Shown piece by piece: positions 33,527-45,400 of a DNA stretch of 64,000 bases (positions within the stretch are counted from its first letter, which is position 1; each line of letters starts with the position of its first letter). The notes beneath the pieces were generated by a model. The model was not told where the DNA came from and made no database searches. It saw nothing but the letters and a program-made list of their open reading frames with translations. The DNA is from Protula sp. h YS-2021 (lineage: Eukaryota; Annelida; Polychaeta; Sabellida; Serpulidae): positions 41,393,894 to 41,457,893 of the forward strand of contig OX457026.1 in assembly GCA_949752745.1 (NCBI GenBank). The letters are read 5' to 3'. The position numbers and the translations under genes are program-made.

Positions 33527-34870
33527 CAAAGTGTTGTGTGCAAGATATCTCGAGAACGAAACGTCGGATCGACTTCAAACTTGATCGAATTATTCCTTGG
33601 TAAGGTCGGACGGTTCTGTCAACTTTTGACGCATGTCACGTGATTAGGGCAAGCGTATGACGTCATTACGTAAAAATCTTGTGTGCGAAATTTCTCAGCC
33701 ACTGAACATCGGAGAAAGTTGAAACTTGGTGGGATTGTTGCTTGGTTGGTCCGAAAGACTCTGTAGATTTTTTTCGCGAGTAGAACGAACGAATGCGGCG
33801 TATGACGTCATCACCCAGAATATGTATATATTTTGAACAAGATCTTGTGTGCAAAATATCTCGATAACGGAAAGTCCTATCGACTTCAAATTTTATATCA
33901 ATATCCCATGGGTCAGTCGGCGGGTTCTATCAATTTTTAGCGCATGTCAGTTGATTAAGGTAGGCGTATGACGTCATTACGTAAAAATCTTGTGTGCCAA
34001 ATTTCTCAGCTGTTGAACATCGGACAAAGTTGAAACTTGGTGGGATTGTTGCTTGGTTAGTCCGAAAGACCCTATATATTTTTTTCGCGAGTAGAACGAA
34101 CAAATGCGGCGTATGACGTCATCACGTAAAATATGTATATATTATAAACAAGGTCTTGTGTGCAAAATATCTCGATAACGGAAAGTCCTATCGACTTCAA
34201 ATTTTATATAGATATTCTTTGGGTCAGTCGGACGGTTCTGTCAACTTTTTACGCATGTCACCTGATTAGGGCAGGTGCATGACGTCATTACGTAAAAATC
34301 TTATGTGCCAAATTTCTCAGCTGCTGAACATCGGAGAAAGTTGAAACTTGGTGGGATTGTTGCTTGTTAGGTCCGAAAGACTCTATAGAATTTTTTCGCG
34401 AGTAGAACGAACGAATGCGGCGTATGACGTCATCACGTAAAATATGTTTTATTTTATAAACAAGGTCTTGTGTGCAAAATATCTCGATAACGGAAAGTCC
34501 TATCGACTTCAAATTTTATATGAATATTCCTTGGGTCAGCCGGACTGTTCTATCAATTTTTGGCGTGTCACGTGATTAGGGCGGGTGTATGACGTCATTG
34601 CGTAAAAATCTTGTGTGCGAAATTTCTCAGCTGCTGGACGCTGGAGAAAGCTGAAACTTTGGATTATTGCTTAGTAGGTCCGAAAGAAACTCTAAATATT
34701 TTTCACGAGTAGAACGAACGAAAGCGGCGTATGACGTCATCGCATAAAATGTGTATATTTTGAACCAGATCTTTTATGCATAATATCTCGATAACGGAAA
34801 GTCATATCGACTTAAAATTTTATATGGATATTCCGTGGTTCAGTCAGACGACTGTTTCAACTTTTGACAG
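33527..34870 (+). repeat. Dimeric 311-bp core array with eight TGACGTCA sites
   Basis: The 311-bp period (AAAAATCTTGTGTGC near 33672, 33983 and 34604; AAAAATCTTATGTGCC near 34293) is a dimer of two diverged ~155-bp monomers. TGACGTCA occurs at 33658, 33803, 33969, 34114, 34280, 34425, 34590 and 34732, at alternating distances of about 145 and 166 bp. It is often followed by TTACGTAA. Confidence 0.85.
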
Positions 34871-35739
34871 GTAAAAGGTTATCTGTTCTTAAGCAAAATA
34901 TCTCGACATCGGAAAGTCGGATCGACTTTAAATTTGGTGTAGTTATTCCTCGGATAGGTCACACGGTTTTATTAAACATTATTGAACTCGTATAGAAAAT
35001 CAGGAAAGGTGCATAACGTCAACAGCCCCCCTCCACCCCAACCTCCCCAATTTTGGCTGCTTTGTTATCTATGCATGGGTGTTAACTGCGCTGGGGATTT
35101 CGGAAGATTTTCCCGAAGATTCTCTAGTGTTCCTGCATTCTTTAGAAAGCTTCAAAACAGTAACAGCATTATTGTCGGCCCATTGCTATTTGTTATTGCC
35201 TGAAATTGAGCTTTTTGTGCATTTCTCATCTGTGGTTGTTACGTTACATGCCACGCAGTCAGGGGTCAGTGTCAGTTGCGGTGCATGATGGAGTCGTTAT
35301 CTACGAGGTCATGGAATGCTATTGTCGTATTATAGCTCTAAGCAGCTCTAGCTATTGATTTTTTTTTCGCTGCATACTTGATTAGGTTGCCAAGATGTGC
35401 TATATGTAGGAGCCATGCTGTATCGATTAGCATTGTGTGCAGAAGCATTTTTCGCTATTAAATTGGGTCGTCTGATATCTTGTGTTATGAGGAGCAGCTC
35501 ACCATTTTGCCTACGAAATGCCTCCCCCTTCTCCCACCGAGGTGCGTCATCTCTGATGCGCAGTTATGAAGAATGCCTTCCTAGTGCTATTTGGCCGATT
35601 GGAATGTGCGAAGACAAGGTTGTCTATCATGGCTATAACTACACTTAGGGTACAGACTGTTACCGTTGCCTTGGGTAAAAGGGTTAGAGTTGTGTTTATA
35701 GTCGGACCTACAGTAAATAGCTGGGGGCGGGGGGGGGGG

Positions 35740-35990
35740 GACCCGGATAAAAAGATGTAAGGTAAGAACCGTTTGTCGTGACCCCTTCCACATTCAGGTA
35801 AAAAGACGTACGGTAAAACCTGCCTGTCTTGACCACCTTCCAGACCCGGATAAAAATGTAACCTGCAGTAAAACTGCTATAGTGACCAACTTCAGATCTG
35901 GATAAGAGGGGCCTACAGTAAAACCCGTTTTAGCAACCACCTTTCAGACTCCGATGAAAAAAGATGCTCATTTATATCTGTTTTAGTGAC
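35740..35990 (+). repeat. ~52-bp minisatellite, element copy 2
   Basis: Same unit as 6420-6680 (CAGTAAAACC..TAG.GACCACCTT.CAGAC.C.GATAAAAA), about five degenerate copies. Confidence 0.65.
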
Positions 35991-36969
35991 CACCATCTGT
36001 TTGGTTTATTTTAAGATTTTTACAATGAATGAAGGTTATGTTTGCAGAAATGAATATTTTGTTTCAGTTTGGGGGGGAGGGGGGTCATGGGTTTAGTCGG
36101 GGAGACATTTGTTTTTGTTCACAAAAACAAGAAACTTAAGTAGGTATCGATTGAAAGTGTGTAATATAAGCCTGCACTCTTATGTTTTGTGTGCACTGGC
36201 CGCTCTAGTTATTTTTATTTCTGTTATAACATCGGTGACCCCCCCCCCCTGTTTCTTTTCAGTTTTTGAATCTATATCACTCAGAGCATTAAACTGTGAA
36301 AGTATGAAGGAAATGTCAATTGTAGGTGTCATACCCGCATTTCCCTTTAAACACTGGATTGTGAAAAATATATAAAGTGAAGTTGTTATTTTGAACATCT
36401 GCCAAAAGTTCACGTGAGGAAAGCTGTCAAAAATCGTTAATTTTTACCTGTAACTTTTTCATGCATTTTATTTTTACTGCTTTACGGGGGATCCTGCCTT
36501 ACTGAGGCTGTAGTTTTGTCTTTGCAATAAAAAAGAACGACAAGTGACCATTAACACGGGTATCTCCATTTCAAAAAATAAATAAATAAATAAATAAAAT
36601 TCCAGCCTAGTGAATAAATTAACTAGTTTTTGACTGATTTTGTTGTTGGGGGATGGGAGGGAGGTAATGTATTCAGACAGGGGTCAATCTCACCGAAAAA
36701 TCTCTTTGGTGCAGTCATATTATATTTATACAACAGCTGAATGTATGCTTTTGTAAGCAACAATGAGATAGTACAGTGGTTTACTCTCCTTGCGTTGGGC
36801 TCGGCTGGTTGCACTGTCCATGAACATTGTATTTTTTTTTCATTTGCATCCAGTCTTTTTCGATTTGCAGCCTGACTTTTTCCGTTTAAACTATAAAGGG
36901 TAATAAAAGTGTGCATACAAATTGCTGTTAATACAATAAGACCTGTGTATTCAGGACACCTAATTGACT

Positions 36970-38055
36970 GAGCTTTTTAGATCCCAACAGGGCGAGCCCG
37001 GGAGGCCTATATAATTGCCCTGTGTATGTCCGTCGGTCCGTCCATGTGTCACAATTTGGATGCTGTTTTGTTTCCACGCCAGTTCTCTGAAGCTATTTAC
37101 TCTAGCCATATGCAACCTTGCACAGTGAAAATATATATATTGAAGTTGTGCAACGTCGTGTCATTTTTCAAATCGATGAAAAATTGGCAAAATTGCGACT
37201 TGTCAAAAATTACCAATTTATTACGTAACTGTAATGTAAGACTTAGGTGGTTTCCATGCGAGTTCTCCGAAACTATTTGCCCTAGGCATATGCAACCTTG
37301 TACAGTGAAAAATATATATTGAAGCTGTACAACGTCGTGTTATTTTTTAAATCGGAAAAAAATTGTCAAAATGGCGACTTGTCAAAAATTGTGATTTTTT
37401 TAGATAACAACAGTGTAAGACTTGAGTGCTTTCCACGCGAGTTCTACGAAACTATTTATCCTAGGCATATGCTACCTTCCACAGTGAAATATATATATTG
37501 AAGTTGTGCAACGTCGTGTTATTTTTCAAATTGGCCAAAAATTGCCAAAATGGCGACTTGTCAAAAAATTGTGATGTTTTTAGATAACTGCAATGTAAGA
37601 CTTGGGTGCTTTCCACGCGAGTTCTCCGAAACTATTTATCCTGGGCATATGCTACCTTGTACAGTGAATATATTTATATATATACAGAAGTTGTGCAATG
37701 TCGTATTATTTTTCAAATCGGTAAAAAATTGCCAAAATGGCGACTTGTCAAACATTGCCAATTTTTTAGATAACTGTAATGTAAGACTTAGGTGGTTTCC
37801 ACGCGAGTTCTCCGAAACTATTTATCCTAGGCATATGCAACCTTGCACAGTGTAAATATATATATATTGAAGTTGTGCAACATCGTGTTATTTTTCAAAT
37901 CGGCCAAAAATTGCCCAAATGGCAACTTGTCAAAAACTGTGATTTTTTTAGATAACTGCAATTTTAGGCTTGGGTGCTTTCCACGCGAGTTCTCCGAAAT
38001 TGCAAAAATGGCGACTTGTTGTGTCCGGATGGGGTCTGCGCCTTCGACGATGACT
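36970..38055 (+). mobile_element. HINE/pearl-like element, 179-bp core, about six copies (unit B)
   Basis: Counterpart of 30350-31172. Core starts near 37072, 37250, 37429, 37610, 37797 and 37979. The copy number differs from unit A, showing array change after the duplication. Confidence 0.7.
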
Positions 38056-38062
38056 TGTTTAA

Positions 38063-38392
38063 AATAAGAATTCTGAAGTGAATAAGTAACCAGATATTTT
38101 TTGGCAGGCTATTCCGGAATAGACTACCGAAAAATCAAATGGCATAGAAATTGATTTTTTTTTCATTATTTCATCATTTTAGGTTAAAACTATGTAAAAA
38201 AACTTATTTGCTTGCCTAGGAAATAGGAAAACATGAAAAATATTGAAAGCAAATAAATTTTACAAAATAAAAAATTTCAATAGGTTATTCAATACTGAAC
38301 TACCGACATTTTAACAAAAAGCCAAAATAACAATTCAATTTTCCAATGGTTTTATTTTACTTTCGCCTAAAAATAAGAATTCACATTGTTCA
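38063..38392. mobile_element. Truncated left part of the TTAA MITE
   Basis: Matches 31178-31495, then jumps at about 38393 to sequence equivalent to 32739 onward, which defines the deletion in unit B. Confidence 0.7.
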
Positions 38393-38724
38393 TATGTCGT
38401 ACATTTGATATATGCAAATGTCGTACATGTTTCTTGTTTAGCGGTAGAACAATATCCCTCCCTATGTTGCTATTGAGCATCATGCAAATTAGGCGCATGT
38501 ATGCTCCGTGTAGTTAAAGTATCTGTCAATCCTAGCCATGTTGGATCTGTGAAATATGTTGAATGTCTTTGGATAAAAAACGAGACCGATTTCGCCACCG
38601 AGTGACGAAATTAATGCTTGGAAGCAGTCAATTAGAATGTTAATGATATAATTTATCGTTAATATACTTTTGTATGGAGAGTTTTCAATATTGTGCGATT
38701 TGTCGAGCTTCATTCCCATTGTTA

Positions 38725-40345
38725 AGGGGTGTTTTCACGGGTCTAGGCGGTCTCTCCCCCCCCGGCGGACTCCCCCCTACAAACTCCTCCCTGGCGATCT
38801 CCCCCCGTAGGCTGACTCCCCCCCCCCCACGTCCTCGCCCCCCCTCATGGCAGATTTTTTTAATCATTCCTTTTTTAATTTTCAACCTCACCTTTCATCT
38901 ACTTTTACATAATTATCACTAGGAAATTAATCTGCTTTAAAATCCAATTAAAATTACAATCAAACACTTACTGTAAACTGATCTTTCAAATGTGACCACG
39001 AAATTTAATCTACAGATCACCAGCCTTACTGCTTTTCTCGTATAGTCGTAATGAATTCCATCTTGATGTGATAATTTGGCTACTTTTTGGTGAGCTTTTA
39101 TACAACCATTTACATTCTCCGGACGCAAATTTGATATCCATAAATAAACCAAACTACTCCGGAAAACATCATCATCACTAGCCTACTCTTGCGGTCAAGG
39201 CTAAGAAACAATTGCAATTCTTGTGCATCTAATGAGCATAACACTAGATCCGACGTTTAATTGATTCGGTCAAAAATCCAATATATCAATCACTTAATTA
39301 AACAGATTAAAGAAACATCAATAACCCTTTGGTCTTCATACATCAATAAGGAAAGCAAGTTTGAGGGGGGAGAAGGAAAAAAAGGTAGTGAAATGTACAA
39401 GTTTTGCTGATGTAAGTTTAAAAAAAAATCTGCCGTTGGGGGGAGAAGGACAGGTGGGAGACCGACTAGGGGGGAGACCGCCAGGGGGGAAATCGCCGGG
39501 GGGAAACCGCCGGGGGGGAAGCGCCAGGGGGGAGACCGCCTGTTCCCGTTTTCACGATTCTTTTTGAAGTCCTAACAAAAACGCTTGCGTTTTATTACCT
39601 GTACCTCTTGCTAGTTTACACAGGGCGATTTTACAACTCCATCTTGACTTAATGATCTTGATCCCTGAGGTGTTTAAACAGAGGATTTTTACTGCTCCCT
39701 GCTCCCTATCTGTATTCAAATAATGAATGCAATGTAAAAACACATCAGATATATCAAAGTTTCAAGGATGGAGGACTTCAAGAGAAAAAATTATACTTTC
39801 CAGCATAATTATTGAATTGACTTGCAAAAAAAAAAATCAAAAGAATACATCGGAAGAAATAAACGTGTTGGGCGAGGCCATGGATACAGAGATTTGCCAC
39901 ATTTTTCAGCCATTTCCTTCAAAGCCGTTGTTCGTTTTTCCTTTTTGTGGTAGTCTTTATGCTGTTTCTTTCCACAGAGTATCTTTTTTTATAGAGATCT
40001 ATTAATTTAAAAGTTTCGTGGTCCAACCAAGTATCCATTTTATTTTACTTTTTGTGTTGTTTCGGGTGTACGGTAAAACGGAATATAAATTAAAGCTACA
40101 TTGAAAAAGAATAAAAAAAAAACATTCAAATACATATGGCGTTGGGTAGTTAACAACTGGCAGTGGGGGTTTTCCCAGGATCCCTTTGAAGTGATGTTAA
40201 TGAGCCCACTCCGTGATGCATGGAGATAGAGCAGTGCTCTATCGCAGGATGCTTTTGCGAATCCCTCGTTATCAGTGTTTACACGGGGACACAGGGCTCT
40301 TTCATCAAAAGCTTTCGTAAAACAAGCCTCGTGTAACACGAGCCA
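38725..40345. mobile_element. 1.62-kb TA-flanked insertion with GC-rich inverted arrays
   Basis: Unit A reads ATTGTTAGGCATAACC at 33048-33063. Here ATTGTTA is followed by AGGGGTGTTTTCACGGG and sequence resumes after GTGTAACACGAGCCA with TACGCATAACC. TA may be the target duplication. Inside, 38733-38857 and 39434-39555 are inverted arrays of a ~14-bp GGCGGTCTCCCCCC-like unit, both ending GGCAGATTTTTTT. Further GTGTTTACACGGGG-like words occur at 40275-40295. No coding region recognised. Confidence 0.65.
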
Positions 40346-40397
40346 TACGCATAACCTGTTTGCTAATTACTGAGTCCCTTTTGTTTGATGTCCACAC

Positions 40398-42185
40398 CCG
40401 CTCAGCTGTGACAGTAAGCATGCAAGCAACGTCCCGTCAAAGTAAATATTAAGAGATACAAAATTGGTACTCCATTTCACAACGGGTAGGATAAATGTTC
40501 AAATAAATGGGATCAGATTATGTGTTCATTCATAAGCCGTTCATTTCTATTGAAAACTGTCTTTTGGGACCGTAGAAAGTGTTCACAGTTCAGAGATGTT
40601 CACTAACTAGAAATTCTGTTCAAAAGCCAATGGTTAAGTAAATGGGGAAATTTGTGGCCGAGAAAAGTTGTTCATTGTATAGGAAATTTTCACTATTAAA
40701 AGGTTTTACTGTACTTGGATGCCTTATAATTTATGTAATTTTTATATGTGTACACAACATTGTGAGATTTATCGGTCAACACAATTTTCTTTGTCTCATA
40801 ATACATTTTGTTCTTAAACCCTCTGAAATTTAACAATTTTATTCGTAAAGCGTCACTCTTATAAGCTTAGCCGCATCGTAGGAGATATGTCGAACGATGA
40901 GGAAGCGGTAAAAAGCTGTTCTGACCACTACATGCGACCAAGCACAAATGAGTAAGGCTTGTTATGCTTATCCTTATTTGGTACACAGACAGCAAATGGC
41001 TCGTGCGAGTACATCAGTATCTGTTTACTTGCTGACCTTGTGATGGCAGTATGTTGTTTACGTATTTTGGGGGTGAGGTGAGGCGTTTTACAGGGCATTG
41101 GGTAGTTTAAAGTTACTTTTAACTTTCAATTCGTATACAACTAAGTTTTCTGTATACTGTGTGCAAATATCCCGCTTTAAAACAGACCAGGAATAGAAAA
41201 CGTCGAAATGGTGTCAGAATTACGAAATACGTAATGAATAGTGTTATCACGGTGTTCTTTGTCAAAAAGTAGTCTCATGACGTATTTAGCTACAAACCTC
41301 TAGATCCAGCGGTTTTGGAGATATTAAGCTATTAAATCGGCGTGACGTAACAAGGCGCAGATGATGACGTCATAGGTTAATAAAAAATTCATTTAGCACC
41401 ACTTCGCATAGTCGACTTCAAGTGTGCCAAATTCGAGGAAAAACAATAAGTTCTTGGAACGAAGTTCCAAGCGTTAATAATTGATTTCAAGGGTATTTTT
41501 ATTCCATTGTTGCAAATCGTTAGAATATTTTAGTTTCTTTTACTATGGCGTTGAAACGTCTTTTGTTCGCATATAACATGAAATTACTTTCACATGAAAA
41601 TGTTTTCTAAAAGGCCAGTGTATGAAAGTATGCGAGATTTCGTAAATATGGATGTGTTAAGTTTTAAAGAACATTTAGCCCTCACCGGATTTAGTTTTTT
41701 TTTTCAAACAACAAAGAAGAGCTTTGTGTCAGCATATCCCACCCCTTCCCTCCTGATTATATCTTATGTGTCATGTTCCCTTCACACTACACAACTAAAG
41801 CCCTAAGAAATAATAAATAAATAAATAAAATAAATAAATACAGTTATATTCACCAGACTCATTTTCATTTACGTAGAATGTATTTAACATTGTTGTTATT
41901 CTGCGTGGTAGTGGCACGCAGTGGTATCCGACAACAATAAAAGGTTGTGATGCAGAACAAAGATTATTTTTCAAAGCCTATTCAGTTTACAAAACATGAA
42001 AGTGTCGGGTACTTCCACAATAAACAGTGTACAAGTAATAATTATTATACCAGACTTATTTCATTCATATCATATTCCATCACGAGTCAAAAGTATGGGC
42101 TTCATCGTCATCACCGTAGCAGCCGACGCTGAATGCATTTCTGTCCGAATCAGCGTTCGCTCAGACACGCCTCGATAATGTGCAA
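40398..42185. other. Intergenic region between the convergent genes
   Basis: No exon found. A hairpin-ended repeat tail CTTGGAACGAAGTTCCAAG lies at 41453-41471, preceded by core-like sequence with GGTTTTGGAGATATTAAGCT and TGACGTCAT (41365), read in the reverse sense. An (AAAT)n tract lies at 41810-41838. Confidence 0.5.
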
Positions 42186-42416
42186 CTAAGCCTCCGTCAA
42201 ATCATCGTTAAAATAGAGATGGATTGCTTGTAAATACTGATCATCGTTCATCCCCAGCTCGTAAAACTGTTCATCTTCATCCTCAATTCCGTTTTCTTGT
42301 AAGGTTTTGTCCATGTCCAGGTTCTTGCCGGCGTATTTCCACGTGTAGCTGGCGGCATGCGTGTTGTACATAATGTATCTATCCAGAATTTCTTTCATAT
42401 TTTCTTCTGAACAAAC
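42186..42416 (-). CDS. CYB5D1: CYB5D1 exon 5 (terminal)
   Basis: 76 codons plus TAG (42188-42186) after acceptor TTTTTTGTCAG. Encodes [16 protein letters not shown] and the terminal FNDDLTEA. An ATG upstream within the intron gives an open extension that is not needed. Confidence 0.93.
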   Translation of the reverse strand, partial: VCSEENMKEILDRYIMYNTHAASYTWKYAGKNLDMDKTLQENGIEDEDEQFYELGMNDDQYLQAIHLYFNDDLTEA

Positions 42417-45400
42417 CTGACAAAAAAGGATAATAAAAATAATAATGACAATCATAAGATTATAATTACAAAAATGAAAATAGCCAGTCAGAGCCCACGC
42501 CCCCACCAGAACTCAAAAATCCAAGATGGCGATGTTGAAATTACGGAAAGGTCTAAAAAAGTGTCCTCCTACCCACTATAATATGTTACCTACATACGAG
42601 ATATCGCCAGAAACGAATTATCAGGGTGGGAGTAATGGCCGACCACAGACACGTGGCAAGACAGACGGGTAGATAGATGGACGGGCAGACGGACAACAGC
42701 AAAAGCTGAAGTCCCCCTTGAGCACTTAAAATCCCGGTTGCATGCAAAATAAATAAATAAATAAATAACTAGGGCAGCCAGTGCACACCAACAACAGCGT
42801 ACCCGAACATGTCAAACAATTTCACAAGCCAGCCGTTGGCCCTTTATTCTTGTAAACAAGAAATATTTCCCCCGACAGCCCCCCCCCCCTCCCTCCCTTC
42901 TCCCCCCTTCCGTTCATAAAATGTTATTTTGAAAACTTTTTATCTTATACAAAGGAATCTGAATAGATATATCTTATGTGCCCCGAAGCCGGGTTACGTA
43001 TCACCTTTATCCCATTTTTGGAAAAGCACGAACAAATTTAGCACAATTGCGGAACAAAGTAAAAGGCATTGGTCCCCCTAAGAGGGCCCCTTTTTTACTG
43101 CGATCGGATGAAAACGTGGAGAGCAGAAACGGACGGATGACAGCGACCCTACACGATGGGTATGGCCCATGCAGCAAAAGGTCACATGGGAAAAAAACAA
43201 GTTCAATGGGCTGTTCACGCATTACTGCATTACTGTAATAGCATTCAGAAAATACTAAGAATTTAGCTACCTCAATAACTTGATCTTGAGAAGTCAACGT
43301 GTTGATGATTTTGATGGAGCGGGTTTTCTCCGACAATACGCCAATGCTGTAGCTATCGTCCTTCCACCACGGTCTGCAGAATAAGAAGTTGTTTGTTTGT
43401 TTATAGAAGGCCCCGTGCCTTCTATTTGGTTTTAAAATAGCCACCACAACAACAACAACAAAATCGTTAAAGAATAAAAGAACAGTCGATTCGACCTCTT
43501 TTCTTGAGTACCCCTGAGTTTTAACGCTTACTACTGATACGGTTAATTCTTTTGCCTGCCCAAGGCAAACCCGCTACTCTACACTCCTTCAGCAATCCCG
43601 CAGTGACGCCTCTACTCCGGAGTATTACCCAACCCATAGGTAGTTTGATTCCTCAGTGGGCCAAACGGAGTTGCGAATAAGACTTTCAAAAGCAAGGTAA
43701 TGGAATTATTTTTTTTTTTTTACTTTTGAGTAATAATATGCCTTTAAATAGGGTGAGATGACAATAACAGAAGCCCAGGGGGTTATATTTTGAAACAGTT
43801 TTCGACTAGAAGCCCAAGGGGTTAATATTTCGTTTCAATATGAGTCTCAAAATGACGATTTCCTGTTTACAAGTCCAGGGTTTCTTTTCGGAAACTCTCG
43901 CACTTGCCAAAGGAAGAGATAAGAAAACAAAGAATGAAAAATATTAAAAGAAGAGCCAGAAATTCCGATCAGTCGTCTCTTACGATTAGTCGCCTCTTAC
44001 GATTAGTCGCCGATTAGTCGCCTCTTACGATTAGTCGCCGATTAGTCGCCTCTTACGACATGCAAAGAAGAGAAGGCGGAGGATCGATTCTTGAGATTCC
44101 TCCAACCCAGAGGGGGAAGAACAGAGATTATGAACCAGCGTTATTTAGTATATTTGTAAACTACAGCTCTAGAATTGCAATTCAACTGACCAATTGCTAT
44201 GTAATAACATGCAATCAGTCACTGGTTATCAACGGGACTATATGCTGGACAGGAAAAATTTTGGGCTCGTGCCTTCGACAAACGCATTTCCATACCAAAT
44301 TGTTCCAACGCTGAAAAGCAGCAACATAGAAATTTGTAATAAAAGTATTCCACAATTCAAACGCTTTATTTACGCTTCATTCAACCACATTTAAGCGGAC
44401 CTGAAAGTTAGTCGCTACACGCAGGGTTTACTATACGTCGTTTAATCCGTGCCTGGGAGATGATCGTGACGGACAGATTCTCCTGAAAAGGGTTCGCTTT
44501 CAATTTGGTCACTACAAACAGATTTTATAGTAAACCTTTTTTATCCGGGCCTGCGAAGTTGTCACTACGCCAACAACCTCTCCTAAGTGAGTTTTTTTTC
44601 GTAAAAAGCCTCTTGCCTCCCCCCCCCCATCCCTCCTTTTCCTCCGCACTCTAATATGGGTGAACGTTTCCCCAAATATCTCTCCCATCCACTAATCAAA
44701 TTGTCGTTACAACCACGACATACTACGACCTGGTACAGTTTTTGGGTCCTGAAAGATGGTCGTAATAAACAGGTTTTACTGTACAAAGTTAAAACAACAG
44801 GCAGGTTGACTGCACGTGTTTTTACCCGAATGTGGATGGACGGTGGTTTCTAAAGAAAGATTTTACTGTTCATCTTTTTATCCGGATCTGGCAGGTGATC
44901 ACTCCAAATAACTTGGAGGGTGGTCCTTACAGAAAGATTTTACTGTACGTCCATGCTAACGGCACCTGGAAGGTTATCGTCATAGAAAGGTTTAAAATAC
45001 GCCTTTTAATCCAGGTCCTGGAAGATGGTCGTTAAAGGAGTGCGTCTTTGTATCCGGACCTGAGGGGTGGTAGTTACAGACACCATTTCCTGTACGCTTT
45101 CTTTATCTGTATGTGGTTGCTACAGAGTGTAAATTTTTTATCAAAGCCTGGAAAGTGGGCGCTATAAACAGATGTCACACGCGTGCGTGTGCTTTTTCTT
45201 TTTTGGTTTGTTTTGTTGTTTTGCAAACCGCCTCGAGCCCCCCCTCCCCTCCCCGCCATTCCTTTATCTATATATACTATCATCCCGACCCCCCCCCCCC
45301 CCCCGCCCACTGCCGGTAACCAAAGTGTAGTTATAGCCATTATGTACGTTTTCTTTGTACAGTCTTTGAATACTGAACGATTGTCGTTTGCGAGAGGTTT

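Larger units (their letters stand above)
33350..36208 (+). mobile_element. 2.86-kb compound HINE/pearl-like element, copy 2
   Basis: Unit A reads ACCTTTCAGTATTTTTATTT at the matching place (29569). Here ACCTTTCATTAT is followed by the hairpin GTCTCCCCGACC..GGAGAC and sequence resumes as TTATTTTTATTT after GGCCGCTCTAG. TTAT on both sides may be a 4-bp target duplication. Contents in order: (GT)n 33393-33513, core repeats to about 34980, a unique middle, 52-bp repeats 35740-35990, GTCGGGGAGACAT at 36097-36109, and the tail. No protein encoded. It lacks the nested insertion of copy 1. Confidence 0.75.
33114..40397 (+). repeat. Head-to-tail segmental duplication, unit B
   Basis: Same order as unit A. 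Added: a 2.86-kb element (33350-36208), a 1.62-kb element (38725-40345) and about 264 bp of extra core repeats. Missing: the segment equivalent to about 31496-32739 (junction near 38393). Adding and subtracting these from unit A (3.77 kb) predicts about 7.27 kb; the observed length is 7.28 kb. Confidence 0.85.

Noticed and set aside
33267..33643. Thr-His and Val-Cys repeat proteins
   Set aside because: (GT)n/(CA)n microsatellite read in several frames.
33350..36208. Classical Helitron (TC…CTRR ends)
   Set aside because: The tail CTCTAG fits CTRR in copy 2 but copy 1 ends CTATAG, the 5' base context does not fit A/TC, and no hairpin sits 10 bp from the end; a Helentron-type or other origin fits better.
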